Shown piece after piece: positions 1 to 10,017 of a stretch of DNA of 56,148 nucleotides; positions within the stretch are counted from its first letter, which is position 1, and each line of letters begins with the position of its first letter. Made by a program: the position numbers and the translations under genes. The stretch comes from Mucilaginibacter sp. (GTDB lineage: Bacteria > Bacteroidota > Bacteroidia > Sphingobacteriales > Sphingobacteriaceae), in assembly GCA_028288305.1 (NCBI GenBank), contig JAQBOA010000023.1:1-56148 (forward strand), read 5' to 3'. The notes beneath the pieces are model-generated. The model did no database searches and was not told the DNA's origin. It saw nothing but the letters and a program-made list of their open reading frames with translations.

Positions 1-16
1 AAATTCTGTATAAAGA

Positions 17-1399
17 TCAATAAGCCTTTTCTTGGCCTCTAAAAATATTTATAATAGTAAGGAAAACAATTCTCAGGTCAAGCATCAGGGACCAGTTTTC
101 CATGTAGGAGATATCATTTTCCACTCTTTTTTCCATTAACCTGGGATCTTTCGTTTCGCCCCTGTAACCATTAACCTGGGCTAAACCGCTGATGCCTGGT
201 TTAAGAAACTGGCGAACCATGTATTTGTCGATGATCTTACGGTATTGCTCGGTATGTGAAATCATATGCGGTCTGGGCCCTATCACACTCATATAACCAA
301 GCAGCACATTAAAAAACTGTGGAAATTCATCAAGGCTCGTTCTGCGCATGAAACGCCCTACCGGAGTAATGCGGTCGTCATCAAGGCTTGCCTGGCGCTG
401 GTCGCTTTCGTTGTTCATCCGCATACTCCTGAACTTATAGCACCAGAATGGTTTATTATCCCTGCCTGATCTTAACTGTTTGAAAAGTACCGGTCCGGGG
501 CTTTGAAGCTTTATAATAATGGCCAGTATGGGATAAAGCCAGCTGAGTATAAAAATGATTACCGCCGAACTGACCAGCAGGTCAAAAAGACGCTTCTTGA
601 AGCGGTTTTCCATATGTTCCAAAGGTTCGCTCCGGGCACACAATACCGTAAAGTTGCCCATCCTGTCAAAACGGAAATTCGTTTCCAGCGAGGTAAGGTC
701 AGGAACAAACTTCAGCCGTACACATTGTTTTTCTCCTTCCTTGATAAGCTCTGTCACCTCACTCATCCTATGGGTATCGATAGAAACAAAGACCTCATCA
801 ACCCCCGAGTTAACCGCTGCCATAAGCTGCTTTGCCGCAGAAGTCATCACCAGTTCTCCCTGCTCGCTTACACTGATCCCGTCATCCAAAAAGCCTACAA
901 AATTTAAGCTGTTTTGCTGCTCCAGGTATTTGGCCAGCTTATAGCCGCCCTGGTTCATATCTAAAATAGCCACCGCTTTCCGTACGCCAAAGTTTTTATT
1001 GAGCATGGCCTGCAAAGCTGTGCCGGTAAAACGGCTGAGCAGAAATGAAACCAGCAGCAGCACATAAAAAGATACAAAAAAGTGTTTGGAGAAATCAATG
1101 GCACTGCTGAAAAACAAATAAGCGATAAATAGGGATAAGTGCAGGGCCAGGCTTTTCCAGGTAGCCCTGTAAATGGATTCGGGGTTATGGATGATATGCT
1201 GGGTATACAGTTTAAATATCCCCGTGCAGATGATCCAGATAAGGTTGCAGATGACAACAGAATGCAGATAAACATCCTTACTGATGTGAACCCCATATTT
1301 ATTGGATAAATAATAAGCAAGAAAAAAACAGGTATTTACCAATGCAAGATCAGTCCAGGCCAGTGTAAAACGTAATAAGTAAAAGTAACGTGTTTCCAT
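17..1399 (-). CDS. Polyprenyl-phosphate sugar-1-phosphate transferase (WcaJ/WbaP-like)
   Basis: This 460-aa inner-membrane enzyme should start an exopolysaccharide or O-antigen repeat unit by moving a sugar-1-phosphate from a UDP-sugar onto undecaprenyl phosphate. The N-terminal half has about four hydrophobic segments (roughly residues 10-125) and a Rossmann-like region (about 135-245). A further hydrophobic hairpin near residue 275 precedes the bacterial sugar transferase domain (about 265-455), with KFRSM, the RRTSLDEFPQ stretch and the IGPRP motif. This matches the full-length polyisoprenyl-phosphate hexose transferase layout, so the gene looks intact. Whether the sugar is glucose, galactose or another cannot be read from sequence. 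Its operon partners would lie left of the window. Start ATG is at 1399. Confidence 0.9.
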   Translation of the reverse strand: METRYFYLLRFTLAWTDLALVNTCFFLAYYLSNKYGVHISKDVYLHSVVICNLIWIICTGIFKLYTQHIIHNPESIYRATWKSLALHLSLFIAYLFFSSAIDFSKHFFVSFYVLLLVSFLLSRFTGTALQAMLNKNFGVRKAVAILDMNQGGYKLAKYLEQQNSLNFVGFLDDGISVSEQGELVMTSAAKQLMAAVNSGVDEVFVSIDTHRMSEVTELIKEGEKQCVRLKFVPDLTSLETNFRFDRMGNFTVLCARSEPLEHMENRFKKRLFDLLVSSAVIIFILSWLYPILAIIIKLQSPGPVLFKQLRSGRDNKPFWCYKFRSMRMNNESDQRQASLDDDRITPVGRFMRRTSLDEFPQFFNVLLGYMSVIGPRPHMISHTEQYRKIIDKYMVRQFLKPGISGLAQVNGYRGETKDPRLMEKRVENDISYMENWSLMLDLRIVFLTIINIFRGQEKAY

Positions 1400-1802
1400 T
1401 TGAAATTATTAAATGCAAAAACTTTTAATTTACTTTTTAAAGACAATTCTTAAACCAATGACTAAATTCTGCGGATATGTTATGGAGATGGTTTCTTTCT
1501 TTAATTTAAAAATTGACTTATATTTAAAAACTGCTTCGGTAAATTTAATTATAAAATAAATTATAATCATAATATAATAATAAATAAATAAATAAATAAT
1601 TTTTATAAAAAGATTTAAGTTAGATTAAACAAGCTTAGCATTACAAAAGAATTTGTCAAATAGAGTTTGAAAGAAACGGAAGTGAGGTGAAATGGGGAAT
1701 ATAAATTTTCAACGTGGTGGAATTTCCATAAGAAATTCATCTATGTGGTAAAAAGCTTAGCATTGAATATAGCAAATACAGATTCAGGAATAAATTTAAA
1801 AT
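1400..1802. other. AT-rich intergenic stretch with (AAAT)n tract
   Basis: No supported gene. It should hold the promoter of the minus-strand sugar transferase. Around 1577-1600 there is a short tract of AAAT/AATA units within nearly pure A/T sequence. The right part (about 1640-1800) may be the non-coding flank of the IS110-like remnant that follows. I see no convincing terminator or RNA. Confidence 0.5.
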
Positions 1803-2590
1803 AACCTAAGTATTATGATTTGAAAAAACACCCAGGCTCATAAAAATGTAGTTCATAGATAATCATCGGAGGATATTTATGAAACAACAAGTAATTGAAG
1901 ATGTAAACATTATGCCTCAATTGGATAAAGCCTGCGGTCTCGAAATGTACAAAGACAAGATCGTTGGCTTTATTTCGGGGAAAGTTGGCAGCAATCAAGA
2001 GTTCAGAGAATTTAGAACGTACACCTGCGAACTCAAAGAAATCAGAGATTGGTTACGAGAGAGTGATATTCATCATTGCCTGATGGAAAGCACTGGCATT
2101 TATTGGATGAGCTTATACGCCATACTCACCGAAGCTGGTATTGAAGTCATTGTTGCAAATCCGGTTCACATCAAAAACACCGCGATTAAAAAAGGTAACA
2201 GTTATTTAAGAGTTGCCATTGTTGGTGCGACATGGGCTGCTGTCCGTATGAAAGATTCTTATTGGCATGCCTTATTCGATAAACTACGTAAGCGGATGAA
2301 AGCGCAAAAAGCCATTGTTGCTGTTGCAAGGAGACTACTTAAAGTTGTGTATAAGACGCTGGAAACATTAACAGTTTATCAGGAAAAAGGGATTGCTCAT
2401 TTTGTCGATTTGCAAGCTAAAGCGGCTTTATACCATAAGGCACAGCTGTCATGGCCACAAACCAATGATATTTAAATAAACTAAAAGGACGGAAAAGGTA
2501 ATAGAATAAAAAGTCTGAAACCTAAGCTGCCAAAACCGTAGATAGCACCCAGGCTTGTTCCATGAGAACGCAGAGGAAACTTATTTTTAA
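1803..2590 (+). mobile_element. IS110-family remnant with repeated ends
   Basis: A decayed insertion sequence around the transposase relic at 1879-2475. The two flanks carry the same two words in the same order and nearly the same spacing: AACCTAAG at 1803-1810 and CACCCAGGCT at 1829-1838 on the left, then AACCTAAG at 2519-2526 and CACCCAGGCT at 2546-2555 on the right. IS110 elements lack classical terminal inverted repeats, and both ends match the donor loop of the bridge RNA, so repeated end words are expected. The outer boundaries are uncertain: the left flank may extend to about 1640 and the right may stop anywhere between 2555 and 2600. With a broken transposase the copy can move only if a full-length relative acts in trans. 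Confidence 0.6.
1879..2475 (+). pseudogene. IS110-family transposase, internally deleted in frame
   Basis: The 198-aa product joins the beginning and end of an IS110 transposase. Residues about 20-98 match the N-terminal DEDD domain (GLEMYKDKIVGF, MESTGIYWMSLYAIL, VIVANPVHIKN). The sequence then jumps to the C-terminal end (KKGNSYLR, AAVRMKDSYWHALF, RLLKVVYKTL). Full-length relatives run to about 400 aa. The missing middle should hold the TDxKDA acidic residues, the coiled coil and the catalytic serine region, so the protein should be inactive. The first acidic site is also GLE rather than the usual GLD. The junction reads HIKNTAIKKGNS; a KNT codon run plausible at both edges could have driven the deletion (inference). 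A strong GGAGG ribosome site at 1868-1872 is unusual for Bacteroidota and fits mobile DNA. Confidence 0.8.
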
Positions 2591-2664
2591 TTTAACAAAA
2601 AATTTAACTACTATCGCCGGTTTAAAGACGAAGTTTCAGAATGAAAGCCCAAATGGTGAAATAG

Positions 2665-3326
2665 TTAATCAGGTATCTTATAGCTTATCAAAAAGTAATG
2701 AGATGAATTATCCAGTAGCTCTTTGGTTGCCGCTTTGTCGTTTGATAGATCCACTGCACCGCAAGATCGTTCGATGTCAAACTTTCTATCGTACCATGAA
2801 GATGAATAAACCAGCAAGGGAATTTTGGCATTCAGTGTCCAGTTAGTTTCACTGAACCTTCGCCAACCATACCATTGATTTTTCCGGTCCATGTGTTTTT
2901 TGAGCTTCATTCCTGTCGTGTTGCCCATAATATCAACAGATAAAATGGAAACACTGTCGGCATCTCTTGTAATTAGCTGGATCTTATTAGCGTAATCAGC
3001 GTATTGCTTGTCTTTTTCCCAAAAGAAGTATATGTTTTTTTCATTGGAGAAACGTTTTTTGTATTGATCATTTTACCATTTACAAACTCATCAACATTTA
3101 CTGTCAAATTGTAGGTTTTGGTAAACCGAGGCAATAACTGGCAATTAAATACTCTTACGCCTAAACTATTTAAGGCACGTAACAGGTCAACTTTATTTAT
3201 CTGGTCAGCTTGATACTCGTCCATATAGTCTTCTTTTACACTATCGGGCCTTAAATCTTTTTTAAAATTTTGGCTATAGGTGTTTAAAGAAAACAATCCA
3301 CAAGCAATAAATAGTAAGAGCTTCAT
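2665..3326 (-). pseudogene. Secreted hypothetical protein, broken by a frameshift in a poly-A tract
   Basis: Two overlapping minus-strand reading frames make one gene of about 220 codons. The first (3326 down to 2973) starts with a signal peptide (MKLLLFIACGLFSLNTYSQ) and runs to SPMKKTY. The second continues as KNIYFFWEKDKQYADYANK, through VSILSVDIMGN and MDRKNQWYGWRRF, and stops at 2665. The frames meet at a run of seven A on the coding strand (T run at 3035-3041); eight A would restore one continuous frame. The gene is therefore a recent pseudogene, a slippage-controlled gene or a sequencing error. The protein looks like a Bacteroidota-specific exported protein of unknown function. It lies beside the IS110 remnant, in a decaying patch. 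Confidence 0.7.
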
Positions 3327-3509
3327 CGTATTTGTATAAGGAATTTTAGTTGTAGTATTAAAGGCATAAGAGATGAATCGTATTAAAAACTTCTAATCAC
3401 ATAGTTATTTACTAAAAATTTTATAAAGATGTATATTTATTTTTAGAGGAAACCTTATGTTAAGAAATAACAAACAAATAAACATTTACAATGTTTAAAC
3501 TGACTGACT

Positions 3510-4217
3510 ATGGAAAAATATGTGAACCTCAAAATAGCTGACGGCACTAATATGGAAGCTTATACAGCTATTCCGGAAGATGCGCTTGGCAGAAATGCCC
3601 CTGGGTTAATTTTATTACAAGAAGCTTATGGTGTAAACCACCATATACGTGATATGGCAGACCGCTTTGCAGCCCAGGGTTATGTGGTAATAGCACCGGA
3701 ACTTTTTCACCGTACCGCGCCGCCATATTTTGAAGGTAATTACTCTAATTTTTCTGAAGTAATGCCTTTTTTGAATGCATTAACAACTGAAGGTAATGAA
3801 GCCGATCTGAAAGCAGCTTATCACTGGCTTAAACATCACGAGTTGGTTAATCCTGCCAATATTTTCAGTATAGGTTATTGCATGGGTGGAAGGGTTTCAT
3901 TTTTAGCTAATACTGTACTCCCCTTAAGCGCAGGAGTTAGTTATTATGGTGGAAACATTAAGCAAATAGCCGATAAAGCTGCTAATGTTAGCGGCAGGCA
4001 CCTGTTTTTCTGGGGTGGTCTTGACAAACATATCGGCCAGGACCAAATTGATGCTGTGATTAATTCTATGGATAAAGCTGGTAAGGAATATATTAATGTA
4101 AAAATATCATACGCCGACCACGCTTTTGCATGTGATGAAAGAGCTAGCTATAACGAAAAAGCAACCAAAGAAGCCTGGGCTTTAACACTGGCATTTTTTA
4201 AGAACAATATGGCTTAA
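3510..4217 (+). CDS. Dienelactone hydrolase family protein
   Basis: A 235-aa alpha/beta hydrolase of the dienelactone hydrolase (carboxymethylenebutenolidase) family. The Cys-Asp-His triad is visible: Cys about 123 in GYCMGG, Asp about 171 in GGLDKHIG and His about 203 in YADHAF. Length and motif order are those of the standard single-domain family. There is no signal peptide, so it is cytoplasmic. The substrate is unknown; in Bacteroidota these enzymes are rarely tied to chloroaromatic degradation, and a general esterase or lactonase role is equally likely. No operon partner is visible: a repeat hairpin follows the stop and the next gene is convergent. Confidence 0.88.
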   Translation: MEKYVNLKIADGTNMEAYTAIPEDALGRNAPGLILLQEAYGVNHHIRDMADRFAAQGYVVIAPELFHRTAPPYFEGNYSNFSEVMPFLNALTTEGNEADLKAAYHWLKHHELVNPANIFSIGYCMGGRVSFLANTVLPLSAGVSYYGGNIKQIADKAANVSGRHLFFWGGLDKHIGQDQIDAVINSMDKAGKEYINVKISYADHAFACDERASYNEKATKEAWALTLAFFKNNMA

Positions 4218-4223
4218 TAAATT

Positions 4224-4287
4224 AGTCCATGGTCCATGGTTTGCCATTAACTATGACCATGGGCTATGGACTATCAGACATGGACTT
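4224..4287. repeat. Heptamer-word hairpin between convergent genes
   Basis: Nine successive 7-bp units fill the space between two convergent stop codons. From 4225 they read GTCCATG, GTCCATG, GTTTGCC, ATTAACT, ATGACCA, TGGGCTA, TGGACTA, TCAGACA, TGGACTT. The left words are roughly the reverse complement of the right words, so a hairpin with arms near 4224-4240 and 4255-4286 can form. It probably serves as a bidirectional terminator. Confidence 0.75.
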
Positions 4288-4292
4288 CTAAA

Positions 4293-5621
4293 CTAACCTT
4301 CGGGCAGTGTTACCCTAAACACCGATCCTTTTCCTTCTTCACTTTCTACTTCAATTTGGCCTTTGTGCTTCTCTACTATCTGTTTTACTATGCTTAAGCC
4401 AAGGCCAGTGGATTGTTCGCCTTTTAAGCCAGTTCTTCCTGCTTTCGTAAATGGGTCAAAAACAAGAGGCAGCTTATCTTTTGGAATGCCTATCCCATAG
4501 TCTTTTACTTCTATAATGATTTGGGTATCTTTTTTCTTTAAGAATATTTCCACCTTGCTTTTCTCTTGCGAAAATTTAATCGCGTTGTCAGTTAGGTTAT
4601 CCAATACCCGGTAGAATTTTTCGTGATCGATCTGGGCATATGCCGGATTAACCGAACTGGTTAGTTTAATATTGTTTTTAGTGCCGTTTTGTTTCTTCCA
4701 AACATCTATAATACCTTTCAAGAATTCGTTGAGCTCAGTTTTTTGAGTAACAAATTCAATCACATTCTCATTACGCGCAGCTTCCAGTAATTCATCTATA
4801 ATGCTATGCGCCTTAACGCATGATGACTTCATTAAATTGAGATTGTCCTTTGTTTCCTCATCAATATCTTCCATTTCCATTATCATTGCTATTGATTCAA
4901 CAGCGGCTATTGGGTTACGTAAGTCATGGGCCACAATACCTAGTAACTGGCTTTTAAATTCGCTTCCTTTTTCTATTTCTATATTTTTTTCTTTTATTTC
5001 AATCATCTGCAAATAGTAATTGGCCTTATATATAAAAAAATACCTTGATATCAGATAAAAGCCCACCAGCAATACTACAGATACGAATTGGTTATAAACT
5101 ATTTCCCTAGTATGAGTATGATTTTGTATTAAAACTGTAACGAATGATAATTCGGCAGCTATGATCAGTATAATAGTTTCGTAATATTCAAAAACAAACA
5201 GCAGACTAATTATAGTTAACGCTATCAAATAAAGGGTTAAGGCGTTTTGCGAATTGGAAAAAAGAACAAAACTTGCAAATATTCCGAATAATATAATATA
5301 AAGCGAAAAAGTTAAAACAAACAACGACATTATGGCAGTAGCTTTTTCAGTTTTTTTATAGTATTCTATCAGTATATTGCTACAGATGTAAAAAATAAAG
5401 GTGAGCACAATAAAAGCCCAGCTGGTTAAATTAAATTCGGGAAAATTTTCGGCCCGGGATAAACTTTCCGGAAAAACCTGGTAAAGTACTCTTATGATTA
5501 AAGTTAGCAGCAAAAAAATAACACTTCCTACACGAACCAATAACAGGTTTTGACCTGTGTAGTAATTGCGCCAGATTATTTTATATTTACCTGGCAGGTT
5601 TTTGAAAAAGTGTGCTTTCAA
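4293..5621 (-). CDS. Membrane-bound sensor histidine kinase
   Basis: A 442-aa kinase with six or so N-terminal membrane segments (about residues 25-205), a short linker, and a complete transmitter. The H box is AHDLRNPIAAVE with the phospho-acceptor His near 232. The N box is LDNLTDNAIKFS, the G1 box VKDYGIGIPKD and the G2 box STGLGLSIVKQ. There is no periplasmic sensor domain of any size, so the signal is probably sensed within or at the membrane. No response regulator is adjacent, making this an orphan kinase. A possible Bacteroidota -7 element (TATTTTTG on the minus strand) lies at 5645-5652, just upstream of the start. Confidence 0.9.
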   Translation of the reverse strand: MKAHFFKNLPGKYKIIWRNYYTGQNLLLVRVGSVIFLLLTLIIRVLYQVFPESLSRAENFPEFNLTSWAFIVLTFIFYICSNILIEYYKKTEKATAIMSLFVLTFSLYIILFGIFASFVLFSNSQNALTLYLIALTIISLLFVFEYYETIILIIAAELSFVTVLIQNHTHTREIVYNQFVSVVLLVGFYLISRYFFIYKANYYLQMIEIKEKNIEIEKGSEFKSQLLGIVAHDLRNPIAAVESIAMIMEMEDIDEETKDNLNLMKSSCVKAHSIIDELLEAARNENVIEFVTQKTELNEFLKGIIDVWKKQNGTKNNIKLTSSVNPAYAQIDHEKFYRVLDNLTDNAIKFSQEKSKVEIFLKKKDTQIIIEVKDYGIGIPKDKLPLVFDPFTKAGRTGLKGEQSTGLGLSIVKQIVEKHKGQIEVESEEGKGSVFRVTLPEG

Positions 5622-5644
5622 AATACAATAGTTACATCGGAAAA

Positions 5645-5652
5645 CAAAAATA
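5645..5652 (-). promoter_or_regulatory. Candidate Bacteroidota -7 promoter element for the histidine kinase
   Basis: On the minus strand this reads TATTTTTG, a full match to the TAnnTTTG primary sigma factor motif, and it ends 23 bases before the kinase start codon. No clear -33 TTTG partner was identified, so support is moderate. Confidence 0.35.
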
Positions 5653-5918
5653 TTAAATTTTTTGTTTTATTATTTGTAAATAAATACCCTGTGTACCAGT
5701 CCTGTGTACTTGCTGTGACAAAATAACTTGTTGCAATGTTATAAAGCGACAATTTAACATCCTTGGTTTAATGGCAGGTGATTTGATGAAATTGTTTAAT
5801 CGAGATTTTTAATTAGCAGGATTTTTAGGCTTTTAAACCTTTTAAGAATATAATTACACATTCTGAAAATTCTATAATTCAGTAAATTCTTATTCAAATA
5901 ATAGTCAATTTAAACATC

Positions 5919-8534
5919 ATGAATTTCAATAATTTTACCATAAAAGCACAAGAAGCTGTTCAAAAGGCTTCTGAGATAGCAACAGGCAACCAGCAGCAGG
6001 CTATTGAAACGGCACACCTGCTAAAAGGCTTGTTGCTTGTTGATGAGAACGTAATTAGTTATTTGCTAAAAAAACTGAACGTAAATATAAACCGTTTAAA
6101 TGAAACACTTGACAGCCAGATTGCCTCTTTCCCAAAAGTAAGCGGCAGTAATGTTTATTTGTCATCCGGTGTAAATTCGGTTTTGCAAAAAGCACAAGGT
6201 TATCTTAAAGAATTTAAAGATGAATTTGTTTCTGTTGAACATATTTTGCTTGGAATTTTAACTGTTAATGATAAAACCAGCAGTGCCTTAAAGGACTATG
6301 GTGTAAATGAAAAAGACCTGAAAAAAGCCATTGTAGATTTACGCGGTGATAATAAGGTAACAGATCAGAATGCCGAAGCTACCTACAACGCCTTAAATAA
6401 ATATGCTCGCGACCTAAATGAATATGCAGAATCAGGCAAACTTGACCCAGTCATTGGTCGTGATGACGAGATCAGGCGTGTTATACAGATACTTTCCCGT
6501 CGTACTAAAAACAATCCAATACTCGTTGGCGAACCAGGAGTAGGTAAAACAGCTATTGCTGAAGGTATTGCATTCCGTATTATAAAAGGCGATGTACCCC
6601 AAAGCCTGAAATCAAAAACAGTTTACTCCCTGGATATGGGTGCACTTGTAGCAGGTGCAAAATATAAAGGTGAATTTGAAGAGCGTTTAAAGGCAGTTAT
6701 AAAAGAAGTAACCCAAAGTGATGGGGAAATTGTTCTTTTTATAGACGAAATACATACTCTTGTTGGCGCCGGCGGGGGTGAAGGCGCTATGGATGCCGCC
6801 AATATATTAAAACCTGCACTTGCAAGGGGGGAATTAAGGGCTATTGGTGCAACCACTTTAAACGAATACCAAAAATATATTGAAAAGGATAAAGCTTTAG
6901 AGCGCCGTTTCCAGATGGTATTAGTTGATGAACCTGATACCGCAGATGCCATCTCTATATTACGCGGGCTAAAAGAACGTTACGAAACCCACCATAAAGT
7001 ACGCATTAAGGATGAAGCCATTATTGCGGCTGTAGAAATGTCGCAACGCTACATATCTGACCGTTTTTTACCTGATAAAGCAATAGACCTGATGGATGAG
7101 GCTGCTTCCAAATTGCGTTTGGAAATGGATTCTGTTCCTGAAGTGGTTGATGAACTGGAGCGCCGGATTATGCAGTTGGAAATTGAACGCGAAGCTATTA
7201 AGCGGGAAAAGGATACTAAAAAGGTGAAAGAATTAAGCGAAGAAATAGCCAATCTATCAGCTGAACGTGATTCACTTCGTGCTAAATGGCAAAGCGAAAA
7301 AGATCTTGTTGACGGCATCAACCTAAAGGTTGAACAAATAGAAAATTATAAATTGGAGGCTGAACAGGCAGAACGTGCCGGCGATTATGGCCGTGTAGCT
7401 GAATTGCGTTATGGTACCATCCGCGAACTTCAGCAGGAAGTTGATAAGCTTAAAGCTGCGTTGCTTGAAAATCAAAGCGATAGCCGCATGCTAAAGGAAG
7501 AAGTTACCGCCGAAGATATTGCAGGTGTTGTTTCCAGGTGGACAGGTATCCCGGTTTCTAAAATGATACAAAGCGAACGGGAAAAACTACTACACCTGGA
7601 AGATGAATTACATAAGCGTGTAGCGGGGCAGGAGGAAGCCATTGAAGCTATTAGCGATGCCATACGCCGCAGCCGTGCAGGTTTACAGGATAAACGCAAA
7701 CCAATAGGGTCATTTATATTTTTAGGCACTACAGGAGTAGGTAAAACCGAACTTGCAAAAGCTTTAGCCGAGTATCTTTTTAATGACGAAGGTGCAATGA
7801 TACGTATTGATATGTCGGAATACCAGGAACGTCATTCCGTTTCCAGGCTCATTGGCGCTCCTCCGGGTTATGTGGGCTATGATGAAGGCGGTCAGTTAAC
7901 AGAAGCTGTTCGTCGCAAACCATACAGTGTGATTTTGCTGGATGAGATTGAAAAAGCGCACCCTGATGTGTTTAACATACTATTGCAGGTTTTGGATGAT
8001 GGGCGCTTAACGGATAATAAGGGTAGGGTAGTGAACTTTAAAAATACCATCATCATTATGACTTCGAACATAGGCTCAAATATTATCCAGGAGAACTTCC
8101 AGGGTTATGATGAAAGTGATAAGGATGAGGTTATAGCCAAAACCAAGAATCAATTGTTTGAATTGTTAAGAAGTACAATAAGGCCTGAATTTTTGAATCG
8201 TATTGACGAGATCATAATGTTTACCCCGCTTAGCCGTGATGAGATAACAGAAATTGTTAAGCTGCAGTTTAAACAGGTTCAGCATACACTTGCAGAAATG
8301 GGAATTACCCTCGAAGCATCAGAAGAAGCTTTGGATTGGCTGGCACAGTTAGGATACGATCCTCAATATGGAGCAAGGCCGTTGAAAAGGGTAATACAGA
8401 AACGGATTCTTAATGAACTGTCCAAGCAAATACTAGCCGGAAAAGTAAATAAGGACAGCAAAATAAAACTGGATATGTTTGATAATAATTTTGTGTTTTT
8501 GAATCCGCATGAAGAAGAAGCGGTGGTGAAATAA
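5919..8534 (+). CDS. clpB: ATP-dependent disaggregase ClpB
   Basis: This 871-aa Hsp100 chaperone pulls polypeptides out of aggregates together with DnaK. Two Clp N-terminal repeats occupy about residues 1-145. The first AAA+ module has Walker A GEPGVGKT near 204-211 and Walker [12 protein letters not shown] long charged coiled-coil middle domain covers about 405-530. The second AAA+ module has Walker A GTTGVGKT near 602-609 and ends with the ClpB C-terminal region ([12 protein letters not shown]). The middle domain and the lack of a ClpP-docking loop separate it from ClpA and ClpC. The gene stands alone. A strong terminator follows at 8562-8592. Confidence 0.97.
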   Translation: MNFNNFTIKAQEAVQKASEIATGNQQQAIETAHLLKGLLLVDENVISYLLKKLNVNINRLNETLDSQIASFPKVSGSNVYLSSGVNSVLQKAQGYLKEFKDEFVSVEHILLGILTVNDKTSSALKDYGVNEKDLKKAIVDLRGDNKVTDQNAEATYNALNKYARDLNEYAESGKLDPVIGRDDEIRRVIQILSRRTKNNPILVGEPGVGKTAIAEGIAFRIIKGDVPQSLKSKTVYSLDMGALVAGAKYKGEFEERLKAVIKEVTQSDGEIVLFIDEIHTLVGAGGGEGAMDAANILKPALARGELRAIGATTLNEYQKYIEKDKALERRFQMVLVDEPDTADAISILRGLKERYETHHKVRIKDEAIIAAVEMSQRYISDRFLPDKAIDLMDEAASKLRLEMDSVPEVVDELERRIMQLEIEREAIKREKDTKKVKELSEEIANLSAERDSLRAKWQSEKDLVDGINLKVEQIENYKLEAEQAERAGDYGRVAELRYGTIRELQQEVDKLKAALLENQSDSRMLKEEVTAEDIAGVVSRWTGIPVSKMIQSEREKLLHLEDELHKRVAGQEEAIEAISDAIRRSRAGLQDKRKPIGSFIFLGTTGVGKTELAKALAEYLFNDEGAMIRIDMSEYQERHSVSRLIGAPPGYVGYDEGGQLTEAVRRKPYSVILLDEIEKAHPDVFNILLQVLDDGRLTDNKGRVVNFKNTIIIMTSNIGSNIIQENFQGYDESDKDEVIAKTKNQLFELLRSTIRPEFLNRIDEIIMFTPLSRDEITEIVKLQFKQVQHTLAEMGITLEASEEALDWLAQLGYDPQYGARPLKRVIQKRILNELSKQILAGKVNKDSKIKLDMFDNNFVFLNPHEEEAVVK

Positions 8535-8561
8535 TAATACAATTAAATCCATTATGTTAAG

Positions 8562-8592
8562 AGCTATCCGACATTTGCGGATGGCTTTTTTG
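8562..8592 (+). terminator. Intrinsic terminator after clpB
   Basis: AGCTATCCG pairs with CGGATGGCT (one G-U pair) around a short loop, followed by a T6 run at 8586-8591. It lies 27 bases past the clpB stop codon. Confidence 0.85.
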
Positions 8593-8658
8593 TTGTGTAG
8601 AGAATTTGAATTTATACTAACACATGAACTTAATTAAAACCAAGAAGGCAAAATCTTT

Positions 8659-10017
8659 TTAATCAACGGTTTTATATATTATACGTTTTATAACCATATC
8701 AAGCTCATTAGTAGCGGTTTCCATGTGTTCAAGTACTTCAAGGTTGCCTTTATCAGCTATGGCATTTCTATTTATTAGGTTTATCAAACCTAAAATAGTG
8801 GCAATTGGCCGCCTGATTTCATGTGCATTGATTTGTGCAATTTCCATCAATTGATCTTTTTGTTTGGTAATATGCAGCTCATTATTTTTTAATTCCGTAA
8901 TGTCCTGCATTGCTCCAATCATACGTATCCCAATACCGTCTTTATCTCTGATTATTATACCCTTATCAAGCACATACGCATATTCTCCATCAGCCTTTCC
9001 AAAACGGTATTTCTCTGTCCAGTATTTCATAGTACCAAACTTCACCGGATCGGCATAAAGCACAACTCTTTCCCTGTCATCCGGATGTACATGCTGTGCG
9101 AAAAATCGCATATCGCCAATATTAACCCCAGGGGTATGACCAAATAATTTTTCTATATTACTGGAATAGTAAACCTCATTTGTTTCTAAATTCCAGTCCC
9201 AAACAACATCAGAAGTTGCTTCTGTAACATATTCAAACCTTTCAATACTTAATTCCAGGGAACGCAATGTTTGTGATAGTTCAGTAATATCATTGCAAAC
9301 CACAATCATACAATGCCTGTGCATATATTCAATAGAATGGCCTATTATCTCCACTTTAAAAAGTGTTCCATCCTTTTTTTGATGGTTCCATATGCCCAGA
9401 TTTTTTATCTCTGTATCGTATTCACGATTTTTAATTGCATCAACTATCAAGGGGATTTCTTCCGGTGGACGTACATCCTTAATTGTTAATTTTAAAAACT
9501 CTTCCCTGGTATAACCGTACATTGTGCTTGCAACCTGGTTAGCATCAAGTATAGCCAATGTTTCCATATCATAAATTACTATAGCCAGTGGATTTGAGTA
9601 AAATAAAAGTTTATAATTTTCCTTAGATTCTATGAATTCCTGCAGCTTTTTATAATATGTAATATTTCTTGCCGAAGCATAAATAGTATTATCGGGCAGT
9701 TTTTTTACATTCCATAAGAGCCATTTATACTTGTTGTCTGCACAGCAAAATCGGTTTTCAAAAGAACAAGTTGTTTCAGATGCTGATAAGGAATTTAATT
9801 GCTTAGTTGTATTATCCTTATCTTCAGGATGTATATAGTCTAAAAAATGTGCTGATGTTAACTCTTCTTCGGTGTAACCCAAAGTATTCATTAAAGCCCC
9901 ATTTGCCATTTTAAAATAACCGTTTGATGCTAATAAGCATAGAGGGTCGGGAGAGAGATCAAATAGGAGTTTTAGACCGGCCACGAATTTAATTTTTGCA
10001 TAACATACATTTATCAA
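8659..10017 (-). CDS. Multi-PAS sensor protein ending in an HisKA-like helix, no ATPase domain
   Basis: A 452-aa soluble protein with three PAS/PAC units (about residues 15-130, 135-245 and 255-378). It ends with an H-box-like helix (NAHEIRRPIATILGLINLI, His near 396) and stops about 55 residues later. There are no N, G1 or G2 boxes, so no HATPase_c domain is present and it cannot phosphorylate itself. The stop appears genuine, since the helical hairpin is complete and no kinase-like sequence continues downstream in any frame. It may be a phosphotransfer or dimerisation partner for another kinase, or an ATPase-less sensor. No ligand can be assigned. It stands alone, after the convergent clpB terminator. 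Confidence 0.85.
   Translation of the reverse strand: MINVCYAKIKFVAGLKLLFDLSPDPLCLLASNGYFKMANGALMNTLGYTEEELTSAHFLDYIHPEDKDNTTKQLNSLSASETTCSFENRFCCADNKYKWLLWNVKKLPDNTIYASARNITYYKKLQEFIESKENYKLLFYSNPLAIVIYDMETLAILDANQVASTMYGYTREEFLKLTIKDVRPPEEIPLIVDAIKNREYDTEIKNLGIWNHQKKDGTLFKVEIIGHSIEYMHRHCMIVVCNDITELSQTLRSLELSIERFEYVTEATSDVVWDWNLETNEVYYSSNIEKLFGHTPGVNIGDMRFFAQHVHPDDRERVVLYADPVKFGTMKYWTEKYRFGKADGEYAYVLDKGIIIRDKDGIGIRMIGAMQDITELKNNELHITKQKDQLMEIAQINAHEIRRPIATILGLINLINRNAIADKGNLEVLEHMETATNELDMVIKRIIYKTVD

Noticed and set aside
266..944. Plus-strand ORFs inside the sugar transferase gene
   Set aside because: They lie wholly antisense to a well-supported gene and encode no recognisable motif.
1577..1600. 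(AAAT)n tract as a phase-variation switch
   Set aside because: It is imperfect, lies far from any start codon or -7 element, and the area is simply AT-rich.
7049..7729. Long minus-strand ORFs across clpB
   Set aside because: They are shadows of the clpB coding frame: Ser/Arg-rich products without homology or ribosome sites.
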